From: Propionispira arboris
GTDB taxonomy: Bacteria > Bacillota > Negativicutes > Selenomonadales > Selenomonadaceae
DNA length: 64,000 nt
Direction of reading: 5' to 3'
Assembly (NCBI RefSeq): GCF_900109225.1
Contig: NZ_FNZK01000014.1
Span: 62,001-126,000 of the forward strand
Shown here: in pieces, positions 28,117 through 37,528 of the stretch
Position numbering within the stretch: the first letter of the stretch is position 1
How the letters are laid out: each line of letters starts with the position of its first letter
Position numbers and translations under genes: made by a program
The notes under the pieces: model-generated
What the model saw: only the letters and a program-made list of their open reading frames with translations
Databases searched by the model: none
What the model was told of the DNA's origin: nothing

Positions 28117-28947
28117 ATGAAGACAATTCCTCAAGCCCAATACGCTGTAGTTGGTGGTTCGGGTACATTATCAAGTGATTTTCCGTTAGGCGCAAAGGCA
28201 GCGGATGTGAAAATAATAGAAGATAATCTGGTTTTTGAAACACCGTATGGCGAAAGTCCGTTATTTCGTATTTTTCAAGTAGCCGATAAAAAAGTTATTA
28301 CGTGTAAAATGCATGGCTGGCGTAGTGGTGTCGGTCGCGCTGATGCTTCTCGTCAAGTGTTTTGGGTATTTCGTGAAGCTGGCGTAAAACGTATTATCGC
28401 CGAAGGCGGTGTTGGTACGATTAACCATTTGATGGATATTCGTGATTTTATGATTCCTGATGATTATCTTGATATGTCTGTACGTAAGGATGTTGGTCTT
28501 GAAGGCCGCTATTTACTGGTTATGCGTGATGCCTTATGTACACAAATGCGTGCTGAGCTTATTGAGCAGACACGCAAACATTTTGATGGCCGCATTTTTA
28601 CACGCGGTATTTATGCGAATACAGATGGCCGTCATTTTGAAAGTCCGGCTGAAATTGCCATGCTCAAAGGTCATGCTGATATTGTCGGACAAAGTATCTG
28701 CCCGGAAGTATATCTTGCTCGTGAAATTGGTGCGTGCTATGCAGGTCTTTACTATACGGTTAATTATGGTGAAGGCATTGTTAAATCTTGGTCACATGAT
28801 GATCTCGAAGCTATTTTTTATGATGATGCACCGATGATTAGTAAGATCATTCTTGATACGATTCGAAATTTGCCCTTTGATGGAGATACATGCGAGTGTA
28901 AAGATTTGCGAAAAGAAACGTTACTCAAAGAAGTTTATAATAAATAA
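28117..28947 (+). CDS. MTAP-family purine nucleoside phosphorylase in the menaquinone cluster
   Basis: 276 residues, starting 2 bases after mqnC. The N-terminal AVVGGSGTL and the substrate block CPEVYLAREIGACYAGLYYT resemble 5'-methylthioadenosine phosphorylases, although the family's usual NxTxxPE signature is degenerate. The futalosine pathway needs an enzyme that removes the base from (amino)futalosine, usually MqnB or MTAN. Placement in the operon suggests that this divergent MTAP-like protein fills that step. A true phosphorylase would give a different sugar product, so either it acts as a hydrolase or it simply salvages purines. A strong terminator follows. Confidence 0.8.
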   Translation: MKTIPQAQYAVVGGSGTLSSDFPLGAKAADVKIIEDNLVFETPYGESPLFRIFQVADKKVITCKMHGWRSGVGRADASRQVFWVFREAGVKRIIAEGGVGTINHLMDIRDFMIPDDYLDMSVRKDVGLEGRYLLVMRDALCTQMRAELIEQTRKHFDGRIFTRGIYANTDGRHFESPAEIAMLKGHADIVGQSICPEVYLAREIGACYAGLYYTVNYGEGIVKSWSHDDLEAIFYDDAPMISKIILDTIRNLPFDGDTCECKDLRKETLLKEVYNK

Positions 28948-28993
28948 AGAAACGGTTTACAGAACAAATTTTATCTGTAAACCGTTTCTTTTT
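28946..28993 (+). terminator. Intrinsic terminator of the mqn cluster
   Basis: AAAGAAACGGTTTACAGA pairs with TCTGTAAACCGTTTCTTT, followed by T. Confidence 0.92.
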
Positions 28994-29024
28994 AATAAAA
29001 AATAATTAAGATGGCAATGTCATC

Positions 29025-29876
29025 TTATTTGAACCGTTCAACATATACTTCCAGATGATTTGCGGCATTGGTAACTTCCGCAAGATTCGCCGTGATTTGT
29101 TGTGTCGAGGCAGCTTGTTCTTCACTGATGGCTCCAGTGGATTCAATAGCTTTTGATAATTCAATAACGGCACCATTGATTTCGGCTAAGATTCGCTGGA
29201 TTTTTTCAGTTGCTTGTTTGGATTGTTCAGCGAGTTTTCGTACTTCTTCAGCAACAACAGCAAAACCGCGTCCTTGTTCACCGGCTCTGGCTGCTTCGAT
29301 CGCAGCATTCAAACCAAGTAAATTCGTCTGTTGGGCAATATTATTAATGAAGTTGATAACTTGGATTGTTTCACTATTTTTATCTTTTAAGTTTGTTGCT
29401 AAAACAATCGCATCCTGACCGCCCTTAGCCAATTCACCAGCACTAATAGCAATTTGTTCTACGGTTTCATAAGCCGTTTTGGTTGAACTGGCCAGCTCGC
29501 TTACTGTAGTGATGAGATTTTCATTGCTTTCGGTATCGATCCCCGAACTCAATGTTCCAATGACTTCGTTATTTAATCCGTAAATCGGTGTAAATATCGT
29601 TTTGATTGGACGACCATATACTTCTTTAGGTACATTGGCGAACGTATCTTTTTTCGTACGAATACATTCAACGATAGTTGGAATATCACCAATTGGTTTG
29701 CCAGCTTGTAAATCCAGTTCAAAATCTTTGGCTCGATAGTAATCTAAATATGCTGTCAAATCGCTGAGCCCAACGGCCATATCTTCACGAGAAATATGAT
29801 TGAGATAAGGTAAAACGAGTTTAAACGCGCTGAGAATATCCTCGTTTGTCTTTATATTATCAGTTGAAATCATCAT
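29025..29876 (-). CDS. Short soluble methyl-accepting chemotaxis-type sensor
   Basis: 283 residues with no membrane segment. An N-terminal sensor-like region (about 1-115, ending [20 protein letters not shown]) leads into an abbreviated signalling domain with the intact tip [20 protein letters not shown] and [18 protein letters not shown]. Probably a cytosolic chemoreceptor feeding CheA; the signal is unknown. It starts with AAGGAGG upstream on the minus strand. Confidence 0.9.
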   Translation of the reverse strand: MMISTDNIKTNEDILSAFKLVLPYLNHISREDMAVGLSDLTAYLDYYRAKDFELDLQAGKPIGDIPTIVECIRTKKDTFANVPKEVYGRPIKTIFTPIYGLNNEVIGTLSSGIDTESNENLITTVSELASSTKTAYETVEQIAISAGELAKGGQDAIVLATNLKDKNSETIQVINFINNIAQQTNLLGLNAAIEAARAGEQGRGFAVVAEEVRKLAEQSKQATEKIQRILAEINGAVIELSKAIESTGAISEEQAASTQQITANLAEVTNAANHLEVYVERFK

Positions 29877-30171
29877 AAAGCCTCCTTGTATTATTTTTAG
29901 ACATTAAGATATAAATTCGATAATTCTGATAAAGTTCCTCTTAATTTTTTTTATAAATCCTGTGTTTTGGCTGGAAAAACGATAGTTGAGTATTTTGTCT
30001 TAGGAAAAACGATATAAAGACAAGGGATAAGAACGAAATATCAGGCTGTTTTTAGTGAAAGTGCAGTACCTATCCTGCTTATTGTGTTAAGAATTTTAGA
30101 ACGAAGTAGAAAAGTATTATATAGTTGTGCTATAATTGAACGATATTAATACATGAGGAGGACTTCTTGAA

Positions 30172-31707
30172 TTGAGCAACAAAGAGATGTTATTAGTGCT
30201 GGATTTTGGCGGACAATATAGCCAATTAATTGCCAGACGGGTAAGAGAATGTGGCGTGTATTGTGAAATTGTGCCATACGATTGCAGTATTGAAAGAATT
30301 AAATCGGAGAACCCAAAGGGAATTATTTTTTCAGGTGGTCCGAATAGTGTATATGCAGAGGATACTCCTAAAGCAGATCCAAAAATATTTGAACTGGGTA
30401 TTCCTATTTTGGGGATTTGTTATGGACATCAATTTATGGCCTATACATTAGGTGGTAAAGTTGAACATGCTGCATCTGGTGAATATGGTAAAACAGCACT
30501 AACACTTGATTCATCAGCTAACTTATTTAAAGGGATTGATTCAGACAATGAAAGCTGGATGAGCCATATGGATTATGTGTCTGAAGCTCCAGCTGGTTTT
30601 AAGGTCGTTTCATCTACCAAAACCACACCTGTTGCGGCTATGATTAATGAAGCAAAAAAATTATATGGAGTACAATTCCATCCAGAAGTAGAACATACAC
30701 CATTTGGCAGACAAATGATCTCTAATTTTTTAGTTGATATTTGTAAGGTTAGTGGTGACTGGAATATGGCTTCATTTGCTGAAGAAAAAATTGCAGCTAT
30801 TAAAGAACTGGTAGGCGGAAAAAAAGTTCTTTGTGCATTATCCGGTGGTGTGGATTCCTCCGTTGCTGCGGTTTTGGTACACCGTGCTGTGGGACAACAA
30901 TTAACTTGTGTTTTTGTTGATCACGGTCTGCTTAGAAAAGATGAAGGCGATCAAGTAGAAACGATTTTCAGAAAACAATTCGATATGAATTTGATTCGTG
31001 TCGATGCGAAAGATCGTTTTTTAGGAAAATTAAAAGGTGTTTCTGATCCGGAAACAAAACGTAAAATTATCGGCGAAGAATTTATTCGTGTGTTTGAAGA
31101 AGAGGCGAATAAACTCGGACAGATTGATTATCTGGTTCAGGGAACAATCTATCCAGATGTTGTCGAAAGCGGCACAAAAACTTCGGCAACGATCAAAAGT
31201 CATCACAATGTAGGCGGCTTGCCGAAAGATATGAAATTTGGTTTGATTGAACCATTGCGGGAACTGTTTAAAGATGAAGTTCGCGCCGTTGGTGAAGAGC
31301 TCGGCATTCCACATAAACTTGTATGGCGTCAGCCTTTCCCAGGTCCGGGGCTTGCCATTCGTGTCTTAGGTGAAGTGACCGAAGAAAAATTACTGGTTAC
31401 GCGTGAAGCGGATGCAATCTTCCGTGATGAAATCGCGAAAGCCGGTCTCGAAGAAAAAATCTGGCAGTATTTTGCCTGCCTGCCTAATATACGCTCCGTA
31501 GGTGTAATGGGAGATGGACGTACGTATTGTCATACAATAGCTCTTCGTGCTGTAACCAGTTCCGATGCGATGACTTCTGATTGGGCACATATCCCTTATG
31601 AAGTACTCGATAAAGTTTCCCGCCGTATCGTAAACGAAGTAGAAGGCGTAAATCGTATTGTCTACGACGTAACTTCAAAGCCACCAGCGACTATCGAGTG
31701 GGAATGA
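30172..31707 (+). CDS. guaA: GMP synthase (glutamine-hydrolysing)
   Basis: 511 residues. It starts at TTG 30172 with GAGGAGG 10 bases upstream; TATAAT lies at 30131-30136. The class I amidotransferase domain covers about 1-190 (nucleophile Cys in [26 protein letters not shown]). The ATP pyrophosphatase domain has the P-loop [19 protein letters not shown], and the C-terminal dimerisation domain ends in KPPATIEWE. It converts XMP to GMP. A terminator and then a Tn7-like module lie directly downstream. Confidence 0.98.
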   Translation: MSNKEMLLVLDFGGQYSQLIARRVRECGVYCEIVPYDCSIERIKSENPKGIIFSGGPNSVYAEDTPKADPKIFELGIPILGICYGHQFMAYTLGGKVEHAASGEYGKTALTLDSSANLFKGIDSDNESWMSHMDYVSEAPAGFKVVSSTKTTPVAAMINEAKKLYGVQFHPEVEHTPFGRQMISNFLVDICKVSGDWNMASFAEEKIAAIKELVGGKKVLCALSGGVDSSVAAVLVHRAVGQQLTCVFVDHGLLRKDEGDQVETIFRKQFDMNLIRVDAKDRFLGKLKGVSDPETKRKIIGEEFIRVFEEEANKLGQIDYLVQGTIYPDVVESGTKTSATIKSHHNVGGLPKDMKFGLIEPLRELFKDEVRAVGEELGIPHKLVWRQPFPGPGLAIRVLGEVTEEKLLVTREADAIFRDEIAKAGLEEKIWQYFACLPNIRSVGVMGDGRTYCHTIALRAVTSSDAMTSDWAHIPYEVLDKVSRRIVNEVEGVNRIVYDVTSKPPATIEWE

Positions 31708-31721
31708 CAAAAAAAATAAGA

Positions 31722-31763
31722 GAAAACCACAACTCCTTTATTTAAAAAGGGTTGTGGTTTTTT
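31722..31763 (+). terminator. Intrinsic terminator of guaA
   Basis: AAAACCACAACTCC pairs with GGGTTGTGGTTTT (one G-T pair), followed by T. Confidence 0.88.
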
Positions 31764-31813
31764 GTTTTAGACTTTTTAGATGAAGATAAGGAACACTTGG
31801 AAAATATGCTGGC

Positions 31814-31851
31814 TGTTGTCATGGGGCACTGCCATTTATTCTGAAAAGGGC
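31814..31851 (+). repeat. Inverted repeat, left arm (partner 32033-32069)
   Basis: GGGGCACTGCC-N-TTTATTCTG then AAAAGGGC is complementary, with two or three differences, to GCCCTTTACAGAATAAACGG plus CAGTGCCCC at 32033-32061. The match continues weakly into GTCATGG / CGACATGG. The arms are about 180 bases apart and flank the hairpin at 31879-31928. Confidence 0.8.
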
Positions 31852-31878
31852 CAAATGGTTTAGCCTGCCGACATAGAC

Positions 31879-31928
31879 AAAAACGACCTTGCATTAAAGC
31901 TTTTCGAAGCTTATGCAGGGTCGTTTTT
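31879..31928 (+). terminator. Very stable hairpin with T tract
   Basis: AAAACGACCTTGCAT pairs with ATGCAGGGTCGTTTT, and the inner AAGCTT/AAGCTT stem closes on a TTCG loop; seven T follow. It probably terminates or insulates transcription at the guaA side of the element. Confidence 0.85.
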
Positions 31929-32032
31929 TTATCCTAAACCCGCGTAAATACAGGAATTTATGCTTGCTAAAGAGAGCGGTCACCATGGAGTGGCAGGTAT
32001 TTCTGGCAAAGCCAGAGAGAATATATAAAAAT

Positions 32033-32069
32033 GCCCTTTACAGAATAAACGGCAGTGCCCCGCGACATG
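32033..32069 (+). repeat. Inverted repeat, right arm (partner 31814-31851)
   Basis: See the left arm. It is followed at once by the TTTTGGGAA motif cluster. Confidence 0.8.
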
Positions 32070-32086
32070 GTGATATTTTCTTTTAT

Positions 32087-32252
32087 GCTTTTTGGGAAAA
32101 AGCATAGTACTATGATTTTCATGAATATTGGCTTGAAACGCCCGTAACATGGGGCGAAAGAGTATATTCATGATGTTCTGTTTCCCAAAAACCGAATCTC
32201 CAATTCCCCCAAAACCGCCCATTTTCATTTTTGGGAAGTGCTTTTGGGAAAA
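32087..32252 (+). repeat. Cluster of TTTTGGGAA motifs in both orientations upstream of tnsA
   Basis: Five occurrences: GCTTTTTGGGAAAAAGC (32087-32103, itself palindromic), TTTCCCAAAAA (32181-32191), TTCCCCCAAAA (32204-32214), ATTTTTGGGAA (about 32226-32236) and TTTTGGGAAAA (about 32242-32252). They may be binding sites for TnsB or an operator for the tns operon; neither is shown. Confidence 0.55.
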
Positions 32253-32297
32253 TGGAGTCAAGCAGCAGAGCGTTCCTCATATGGAGGTTTTGCAAAG

Positions 32298-32618
32298 GTG
32301 AGGAAGAAAAATTTTAAAGGTCGTTGTGAAAAACGTGTCATTGCCAAGTGCAATGAGGTATGCAGGACATACGATGCGATCCAGTACGCTTATGCGGATA
32401 TTCTGCAAGCAAGTGATGAAGTAAAAGAAATCAGGTGCAATGTCTCGCTTGATGGGCGGGACATTGGCCACTATACATCGGATTTTGTCTGCGTTAAGTC
32501 TGACAATGATTTGATGGTGCGTGAATGCGTATTTCGTAAGTTTCTGATGAAGCCGCTTACAGTCAAGTTACTGGATGCTTCAAGAGAATACTGGTTAAAG
32601 CATGGGGTAACAGATTAG
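32298..32618 (+). CDS. tnsA: TnsA-like endonuclease (short form)
   Basis: Start GTG 32298 has GGAGG 10 bases upstream and gives MRKKNFKGRCEKRVIAKC; an open frame extends to 32238. 106 residues with the N-terminal TnsA nuclease layout: a Glu-bearing helix (EVCRTYDAIQYAYADIL), then IRCNVSLDGRDIGHYTSDFV (catalytic-type Asp) and MVRECVFRK, where the E-x-K motif of classic TnsA is altered. It ends at a TAG after HGVTD, and GLVIDEET follows in frame, so the original end may have been a few residues later. In Tn7, TnsA cuts the 5' ends of the transposon. Identification rests on layout and position before tnsB. Confidence 0.6.
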   Translation: MRKKNFKGRCEKRVIAKCNEVCRTYDAIQYAYADILQASDEVKEIRCNVSLDGRDIGHYTSDFVCVKSDNDLMVRECVFRKFLMKPLTVKLLDASREYWLKHGVTD

Positions 32619-32631
32619 GGGCTAGTCATTG

Positions 32632-34455
32632 ATGAAGAAACATGATTTGTTGAAGGAGGGTAACAACATTATCAGGGTTTTAGAGATACAGCCTAATAAA
32701 ATCCTCATGATCGACTGTATCAAAAGAACAATGCCCATATGGGGAGAATCTTCGGTTTTGGATTCCTTTTCTGGCTGTACTGATGAAGTAATGAACCATG
32801 CTACAAATTTTACCGTCACTGATATTGAAAATCTGAATGCTGATCAGAGAAAAGCAATGTATGACCGCTATACGTTGATTGCCCCAATGCTTCCTTTTAT
32901 AGCGGATGAAAGAATGCGTTCTAAACTTATTGGTTCTACAGCTATAGAACACAACATATCCAAACAGACCATCAGAAATTATTTGTGCTTGTATTTGGTC
33001 TATATAAATATAACAGCCCTTGTTCCAAGGCAGCGCTTAGATGATGATGGAAAGCTCACACAAGATGAAAAAAACATGCGATGGGCTTTGAATAAATTCT
33101 TTTATACCACGAAAAAGCAATCTCTTATGACTGCTTATACCATGATGTTGAAAGAGAAATATTGTGATTGTATGAGCATTTTGGGAGATATATATCCATC
33201 TTTTTATCAATTCCGTTACTTTTACCGTAAAACAAAGAAGATACAGAACTTTTATATTTCTCGAGATGGATTAAAGAATTACCAGAGGAATAATAGACCT
33301 CTTATTGGCGATGGTCAATCGTTTGCTCCTGCCATTGGCGTTGGTATGCTGGACGCTACTGTATGCGATATTTACCTTATCAATGATGCTGGCAATCTTG
33401 TGGGCAGACCCATTTTAACGACCTGTATTGACGCTTACAGCGGTTTATGTTGCGGGTATGTCTTATCATGGGCGGGTGGCGTGTATAGCCTTAGGGGATT
33501 GATGTTGAACATTATTGCGGATAAAGTCGCTTGGTGCAAACAGTGTGGTATTTCTATAAATGCAGAGGATTGGTCTTGTAATAAACTTCCTGCTACGTTG
33601 GTCACGGATATGGGGAGTGAATACAAATCTGAAAATTTTGAGCAAATTGCAGAGCTGGGCGTTAAAGTAATTAATCTCCCCTCATATAGACCTGAATTGA
33701 AAGGCATGGTGGAAAAATTCTTTGATGTGGTTCAGTCAACCTATAAAAAGCACCTGAAAGGCAAGGGGGTGATTGAGCTTGATTATCAGGAAAGGGGAGT
33801 ACATGATTACAGGAAAGATGCTTGTTTGACCATGGTGGATTTTGAGAAAATTATCCTTCATTGTATTATCTATTATAATGCCCAACGAATAATTGAAAAA
33901 TTTCCTTATACCGAATCCATGATTGTCGAGAATGTAAAGCCCCATGCAAGCTGTATTTGGAACTGGGGTAGATCTCAAATGGGAGCTAATTTGATTGAAG
34001 TAGGTGCTAAAGAGCTTATACTTACGCTATTGCCAAGAGTCATAGGTAAATTTAGCAGGTTTGGTTTGAAAGTGAACAAAATGCGTTATCATTGTGACGG
34101 GTATACAGAGCAATATCTCAATGGTGGTGAAGTCATGGTTGCCTATAACCCAGAGGACGTTACTTCTGTATGGCTATTGGAAAATGGAATATATACTAAA
34201 TTTACCATTATTGAATCCAGATTTGAGGGTAAAGATTTGACTGCTGTACAGAGTTTACAAACAGCCCAGAGAGCCATTGCAAGAGGAGCCAAGCCGGATA
34301 ATCTACAGGCACAGGTTGGTCTTGCGCGGCACATTGAGACTATCACTGACAACGTTGGAGGCAGTATTGATGTAAGCATTAAAAACATTCGTGACACCCG
34401 GAAACGGGAGCAGAGTAAACACCATAGAGACTATATGAAAGGAGCCAAACCATGA
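32632..34455 (+). CDS. tnsB: TnsB-like DDE transposase
   Basis: About 607 residues from ATG 32632. The central rve integrase fold shows the DDE triad: MLDATVCDIYLINDAGN (first Asp, about 238), LVTDMGSEYKSENFEQIAEL (second Asp, about 324) and PELKGMVEKFFDVVQ (Glu, about 360). N-terminal DNA-binding helices and a C-terminal Mu-type beta-barrel region flank it. It makes the 3' strand cuts and joins. The stop overlaps the tnsC start by 4 bases, so tnsB-tnsC-tniQ are translationally coupled. Confidence 0.92.
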   Translation: MKKHDLLKEGNNIIRVLEIQPNKILMIDCIKRTMPIWGESSVLDSFSGCTDEVMNHATNFTVTDIENLNADQRKAMYDRYTLIAPMLPFIADERMRSKLIGSTAIEHNISKQTIRNYLCLYLVYINITALVPRQRLDDDGKLTQDEKNMRWALNKFFYTTKKQSLMTAYTMMLKEKYCDCMSILGDIYPSFYQFRYFYRKTKKIQNFYISRDGLKNYQRNNRPLIGDGQSFAPAIGVGMLDATVCDIYLINDAGNLVGRPILTTCIDAYSGLCCGYVLSWAGGVYSLRGLMLNIIADKVAWCKQCGISINAEDWSCNKLPATLVTDMGSEYKSENFEQIAELGVKVINLPSYRPELKGMVEKFFDVVQSTYKKHLKGKGVIELDYQERGVHDYRKDACLTMVDFEKIILHCIIYYNAQRIIEKFPYTESMIVENVKPHASCIWNWGRSQMGANLIEVGAKELILTLLPRVIGKFSRFGLKVNKMRYHCDGYTEQYLNGGEVMVAYNPEDVTSVWLLENGIYTKFTIIESRFEGKDLTAVQSLQTAQRAIARGAKPDNLQAQVGLARHIETITDNVGGSIDVSIKNIRDTRKREQSKHHRDYMKGAKP

Positions 34456-35702
34456 CAAATTTTTCAGACATCATCAATGTTCTGCCTCGTATGAAGTCGG
34501 GAACTGATTTGATAACAGCATTGGAAGTATTGCCTAAATATAATCCGGCAAGCTGTAATGCGGATGCTCCCGTCAGGCTTATGGCGTTATCGGATTTATA
34601 CAGGGTGTATATTCCATCACAAATGTCGCTGGAAATCTATAGCAAATTGTATTTGGCTCTTTTGCGATCTATGCAGAAGAAGGGAACGAAGTTGGCAATA
34701 CAGCAGCAGAATCAAAACTATAGAGCTATCATACAGCAGGAATATAGCGGCATCATGGGCGGCTCTGACAGCTTTACGATTATTGGAACATCTGGTATCG
34801 GTAAGAGTTCTGCTATCAGCAGATCCATTAACCTGATTACAGAGAATCGAGTAATTGAAGTTGATAATCCCTATACGCATGTCGTTCCGAGTGTGATTGT
34901 GCAATGCCCGTTCGATTCCTCAGTAAAGGGGTTGCTATTGGAAGTTCTGCGTAAAGTTGATGAAGTTTTAGACAGCAAATATTATCAGAATGCTCTAAGA
35001 GCAAGAGCTACAACCGATATGCTCATTGGTTCTGTAAGTCAGGTTGCTCTTAATCATATTGGTATGTTGGTAGTGGACGAGATTCAGAATGTAGCCAACA
35101 GTAAAAACGGCAAAAGCTTGATTGGGGCTTTGACGCAGCTTATCAATAACAGTGGAATTAGTATCTGTATGGTTGGCACTCCTGAAAGTAGTAGGTTCTT
35201 TGAATCGGCGATGCAACTTGCACGACGTTCCGTGGGATTGCAGTATACGACTATGAGCAATGACAAATATTTTCAAGATTTCTGCAAGGTCATGTTCAAA
35301 TATCAGTATGTGAAGCAAAAAACAGAAATTACGGATGGAATCCTTGCATGGCTTTATGAGCATAGCGCCGGAATTACATCGGTTGTGGTAGCTTTGATTC
35401 ATGATGCACAGGAAATCGCAATTTTGAATGGCAAAGAAATTTTGAATCTGGAGTCTTTGAACGAAGCTTATGAACAGCGGCTATCTCTGCTTCATGGCTA
35501 TATTCAGCCGTCTATTTCACATGGCAAACAGACCTCTAAAATCAAGAAAAAAACGCCGATCTCTACTGCTATGGTTACTCAGAATAAAATTTCAGATGAT
35601 CGTATTCGTATTGCTGATTTTGTTGTCCAAGCTAAGAATGAAAGTATAGATATTGTGCAGCTTTTAAAGTCCAATATGCCTGTAGTGGAGGTAGCGGTAT
35701 GA
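34452..35702 (+). CDS. tnsC: TnsC-like AAA+ ATPase
   Basis: 416 residues. Walker A is IIGTSGIGKSSAISRSI (about residues 113-129), Walker B is HIGMLVVDEIQNVANSKNGK, and SICMVGTPESSRFF is the sensor 1 region. TnsC polymerises on DNA and links target choice (TniQ) with TnsAB. It overlaps tnsB and tniQ by 4 bases each. Confidence 0.92.
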   Translation: MTNFSDIINVLPRMKSGTDLITALEVLPKYNPASCNADAPVRLMALSDLYRVYIPSQMSLEIYSKLYLALLRSMQKKGTKLAIQQQNQNYRAIIQQEYSGIMGGSDSFTIIGTSGIGKSSAISRSINLITENRVIEVDNPYTHVVPSVIVQCPFDSSVKGLLLEVLRKVDEVLDSKYYQNALRARATTDMLIGSVSQVALNHIGMLVVDEIQNVANSKNGKSLIGALTQLINNSGISICMVGTPESSRFFESAMQLARRSVGLQYTTMSNDKYFQDFCKVMFKYQYVKQKTEITDGILAWLYEHSAGITSVVVALIHDAQEIAILNGKEILNLESLNEAYEQRLSLLHGYIQPSISHGKQTSKIKKKTPISTAMVTQNKISDDRIRIADFVVQAKNESIDIVQLLKSNMPVVEVAV

Positions 35703-37162
35703 TAGCTTATTTCCCTGCTGCATATCCAGATGAGCTACTTTATAGTCAGCTAGCACGGTACTATACGAAATCAGGATATATGGCTTACAGCTTTGCGGCT
35801 GAAGAACTGTTTGTATCAAAGACTGTACGTCCAGATATGGAGTTTATCAATAGTTATACTCCTGCCGCAGTACAGGCTATAACAAGAGATATATCCATGG
35901 AAGCAGTCATTGAAAAGCATACTATGTTCCCTTGCTATGGGCGATTTTTGCCGAAAGAACGCAGACAAAAAGCATTTCAATCATTGGTATCTATGTTGGG
36001 GAATTACTATAATCTCTTGCCGATACCTCAAAGCAAGAATGGCAAAGTTCATTGTTTACGCTACTGTCCGGCTTGTGCAGCTCATGATAGAGAACAATAT
36101 GGAGAAGCATATTGGCATCGGATACACCAGATAATAGGAATTCATGTTTGCCCAGTTCATCGGTGTTACTTGATGGATAGCAGTTTGATGATCAGTGGGA
36201 AAGCTACGCCATCTTTCAAGACAGCCGAGGAAATGATACCACAATCGGAATACTGCGTATCTACAGATAATGAAATTGAAATCCGCGTAGCTGTTTATAT
36301 GGCAGAGGTTTTTCAGGCTGATGTTGACATCGATTCATGTGCTACGGTTGGTGATTTTCTTCATTCTAGAATGGCCAATACCCAATATCGGTCTGTACGT
36401 GGAGAGCAGCGTAATATTGCACTCTTTCATGCAGATTTTACAGAGTATTATAGGAACTTGTCCCAAAACTGGTTTACGGAATTATGGCAGACACAGAAGG
36501 TGCTGACGAATAATAGAGTGAACTTCTATGAAATCTGTCTCATGGCTATGTTTCTTGGTATTACCACTGATGAAATGGTACATATGGAACTGCCAGAAAA
36601 AACACAACAACAGCTTTTTGATGAAGCGGTTTACAGACTTCATGAACAGGGTCTGAAGTATACTGCAATTGCAAAAATTCTCAGTGCTCCATATGTAATT
36701 GTTAAGACCATCGGTGAACGGAAGTATGGAACTTATCATAAGCCAACTAAAGCGTCACTCAAAAGCGGCGCGAAGCCTCAAAACTGGAATCAGATTGATG
36801 AGAATACACTACCACTTGTAAAAGAAGCTATCAGCCAGCTGCAGGGCGATGGAACAACCAGACCTAAAAAGATTACTACTTTTACTGTTGAGAAAATCTT
36901 ACATCTTTCCAGTAAGAAAATATCTTTGTATCTACCAAAATGCCTTGCTGAGATACAGCGGCATGAGGAATCACAGGAGCAATATTGGGCTAGAGAAGTA
37001 GCTTGGGCTGCACGTCATGTAAGAGATAGTGGTGTCACTTTGACATGGCGCAAGGTAAGGGATTTAACGAACATACGCCGTAGAGATTTTGAAGCTTGTC
37101 TGCGGTATATCCCTGAACATGCAGATATTGAGCTTGTTGAACAGATACTACCCCTGCTGTAA
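35699..37162 (+). CDS. tniQ: TniQ/TnsD-family target-selection protein
   Basis: 487 residues. The N-terminal TniQ domain (AYFPAAYPDELLYSQLARYY) carries a zinc site seen as RYCPACAAHDREQYGEAYWH and IGIHVCPVHRCYL. The long C-terminal half with helix-turn-helix-like segments (about 300-345, 430-475) is expected to bind target DNA, as TnsD does at attTn7. The length is TnsD-like rather than the short Cas-associated TniQ, and no Cas gene is near. The likely target is the chromosomal site beside guaA. There is no TnsE-like gene. Confidence 0.88.
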   Translation: MIAYFPAAYPDELLYSQLARYYTKSGYMAYSFAAEELFVSKTVRPDMEFINSYTPAAVQAITRDISMEAVIEKHTMFPCYGRFLPKERRQKAFQSLVSMLGNYYNLLPIPQSKNGKVHCLRYCPACAAHDREQYGEAYWHRIHQIIGIHVCPVHRCYLMDSSLMISGKATPSFKTAEEMIPQSEYCVSTDNEIEIRVAVYMAEVFQADVDIDSCATVGDFLHSRMANTQYRSVRGEQRNIALFHADFTEYYRNLSQNWFTELWQTQKVLTNNRVNFYEICLMAMFLGITTDEMVHMELPEKTQQQLFDEAVYRLHEQGLKYTAIAKILSAPYVIVKTIGERKYGTYHKPTKASLKSGAKPQNWNQIDENTLPLVKEAISQLQGDGTTRPKKITTFTVEKILHLSSKKISLYLPKCLAEIQRHEESQEQYWAREVAWAARHVRDSGVTLTWRKVRDLTNIRRRDFEACLRYIPEHADIELVEQILPLL

Positions 37163-37528
37163 AATAGTCAATGAGTGTATAAGAATGGTGAATATATTGA
37201 AAACATTATAAGTTGTTAAAGCATTTTATCTTTCCTTTTTATGCTTCGTTTGTGGAAAAATAATTTTGATGGTAAAATAAGCCGGTTAGGGTGAATAGCT
37301 TTTCAAGTATCTTGACAGCCCAAAGATTCCATAAAGACATGTATTCATTGGCAGTGGCTGTAACATAGATTCTATCTCTCCATTTAATAATAAAAAATCT
37401 TATCGGATATATAACTAAACCATAAAAATTGGCTCTGACACTCTTTATGGTACAGAGAAAGCTAAACCTGAAACTTTGTGCGATAACCGCACAGCAATTT
37501 TAATTAGCAATTTCTAAAGGAGATTAAA
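37163..37528. other. Intergenic region between tniQ and the MocR gene
   Basis: 366 AT-rich bases without a credible ORF. Two small dyads lie near the downstream gene: CTCTG...CAGAG around a TTTATGG core (about 37433-37457), and TGTGCG-ATAAC-CGCACA just before the ribosome binding site. They could be MocR operators. I could not find a copy of the left-end repeats to mark a transposon right end. Confidence 0.45.

Larger units (their letters stand above)
31764..32297. other. Leader region of the Tn7-like module (likely transposon left end)
   Basis: About 530 bases between guaA and tnsA without a credible gene. They hold a long imperfect inverted repeat, a very stable hairpin and at least five copies of a TTTTGGGAA-type motif, each listed separately. 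This is the kind of sequence expected at a transposon end carrying transposase-binding sites, though the exact tip and target duplication could not be fixed. Confidence 0.5.

Noticed and set aside
29877-30171. Purine riboswitch upstream of guaA
   Set aside because: The 295-base leader lacks the conserved purine aptamer junction; only a TATAAT near the start is clear.
31913-32107. ORFs in the Tn7 leader (plus and minus strand)
   Set aside because: They read across the hairpin and inverted repeat arms; no family resemblance.
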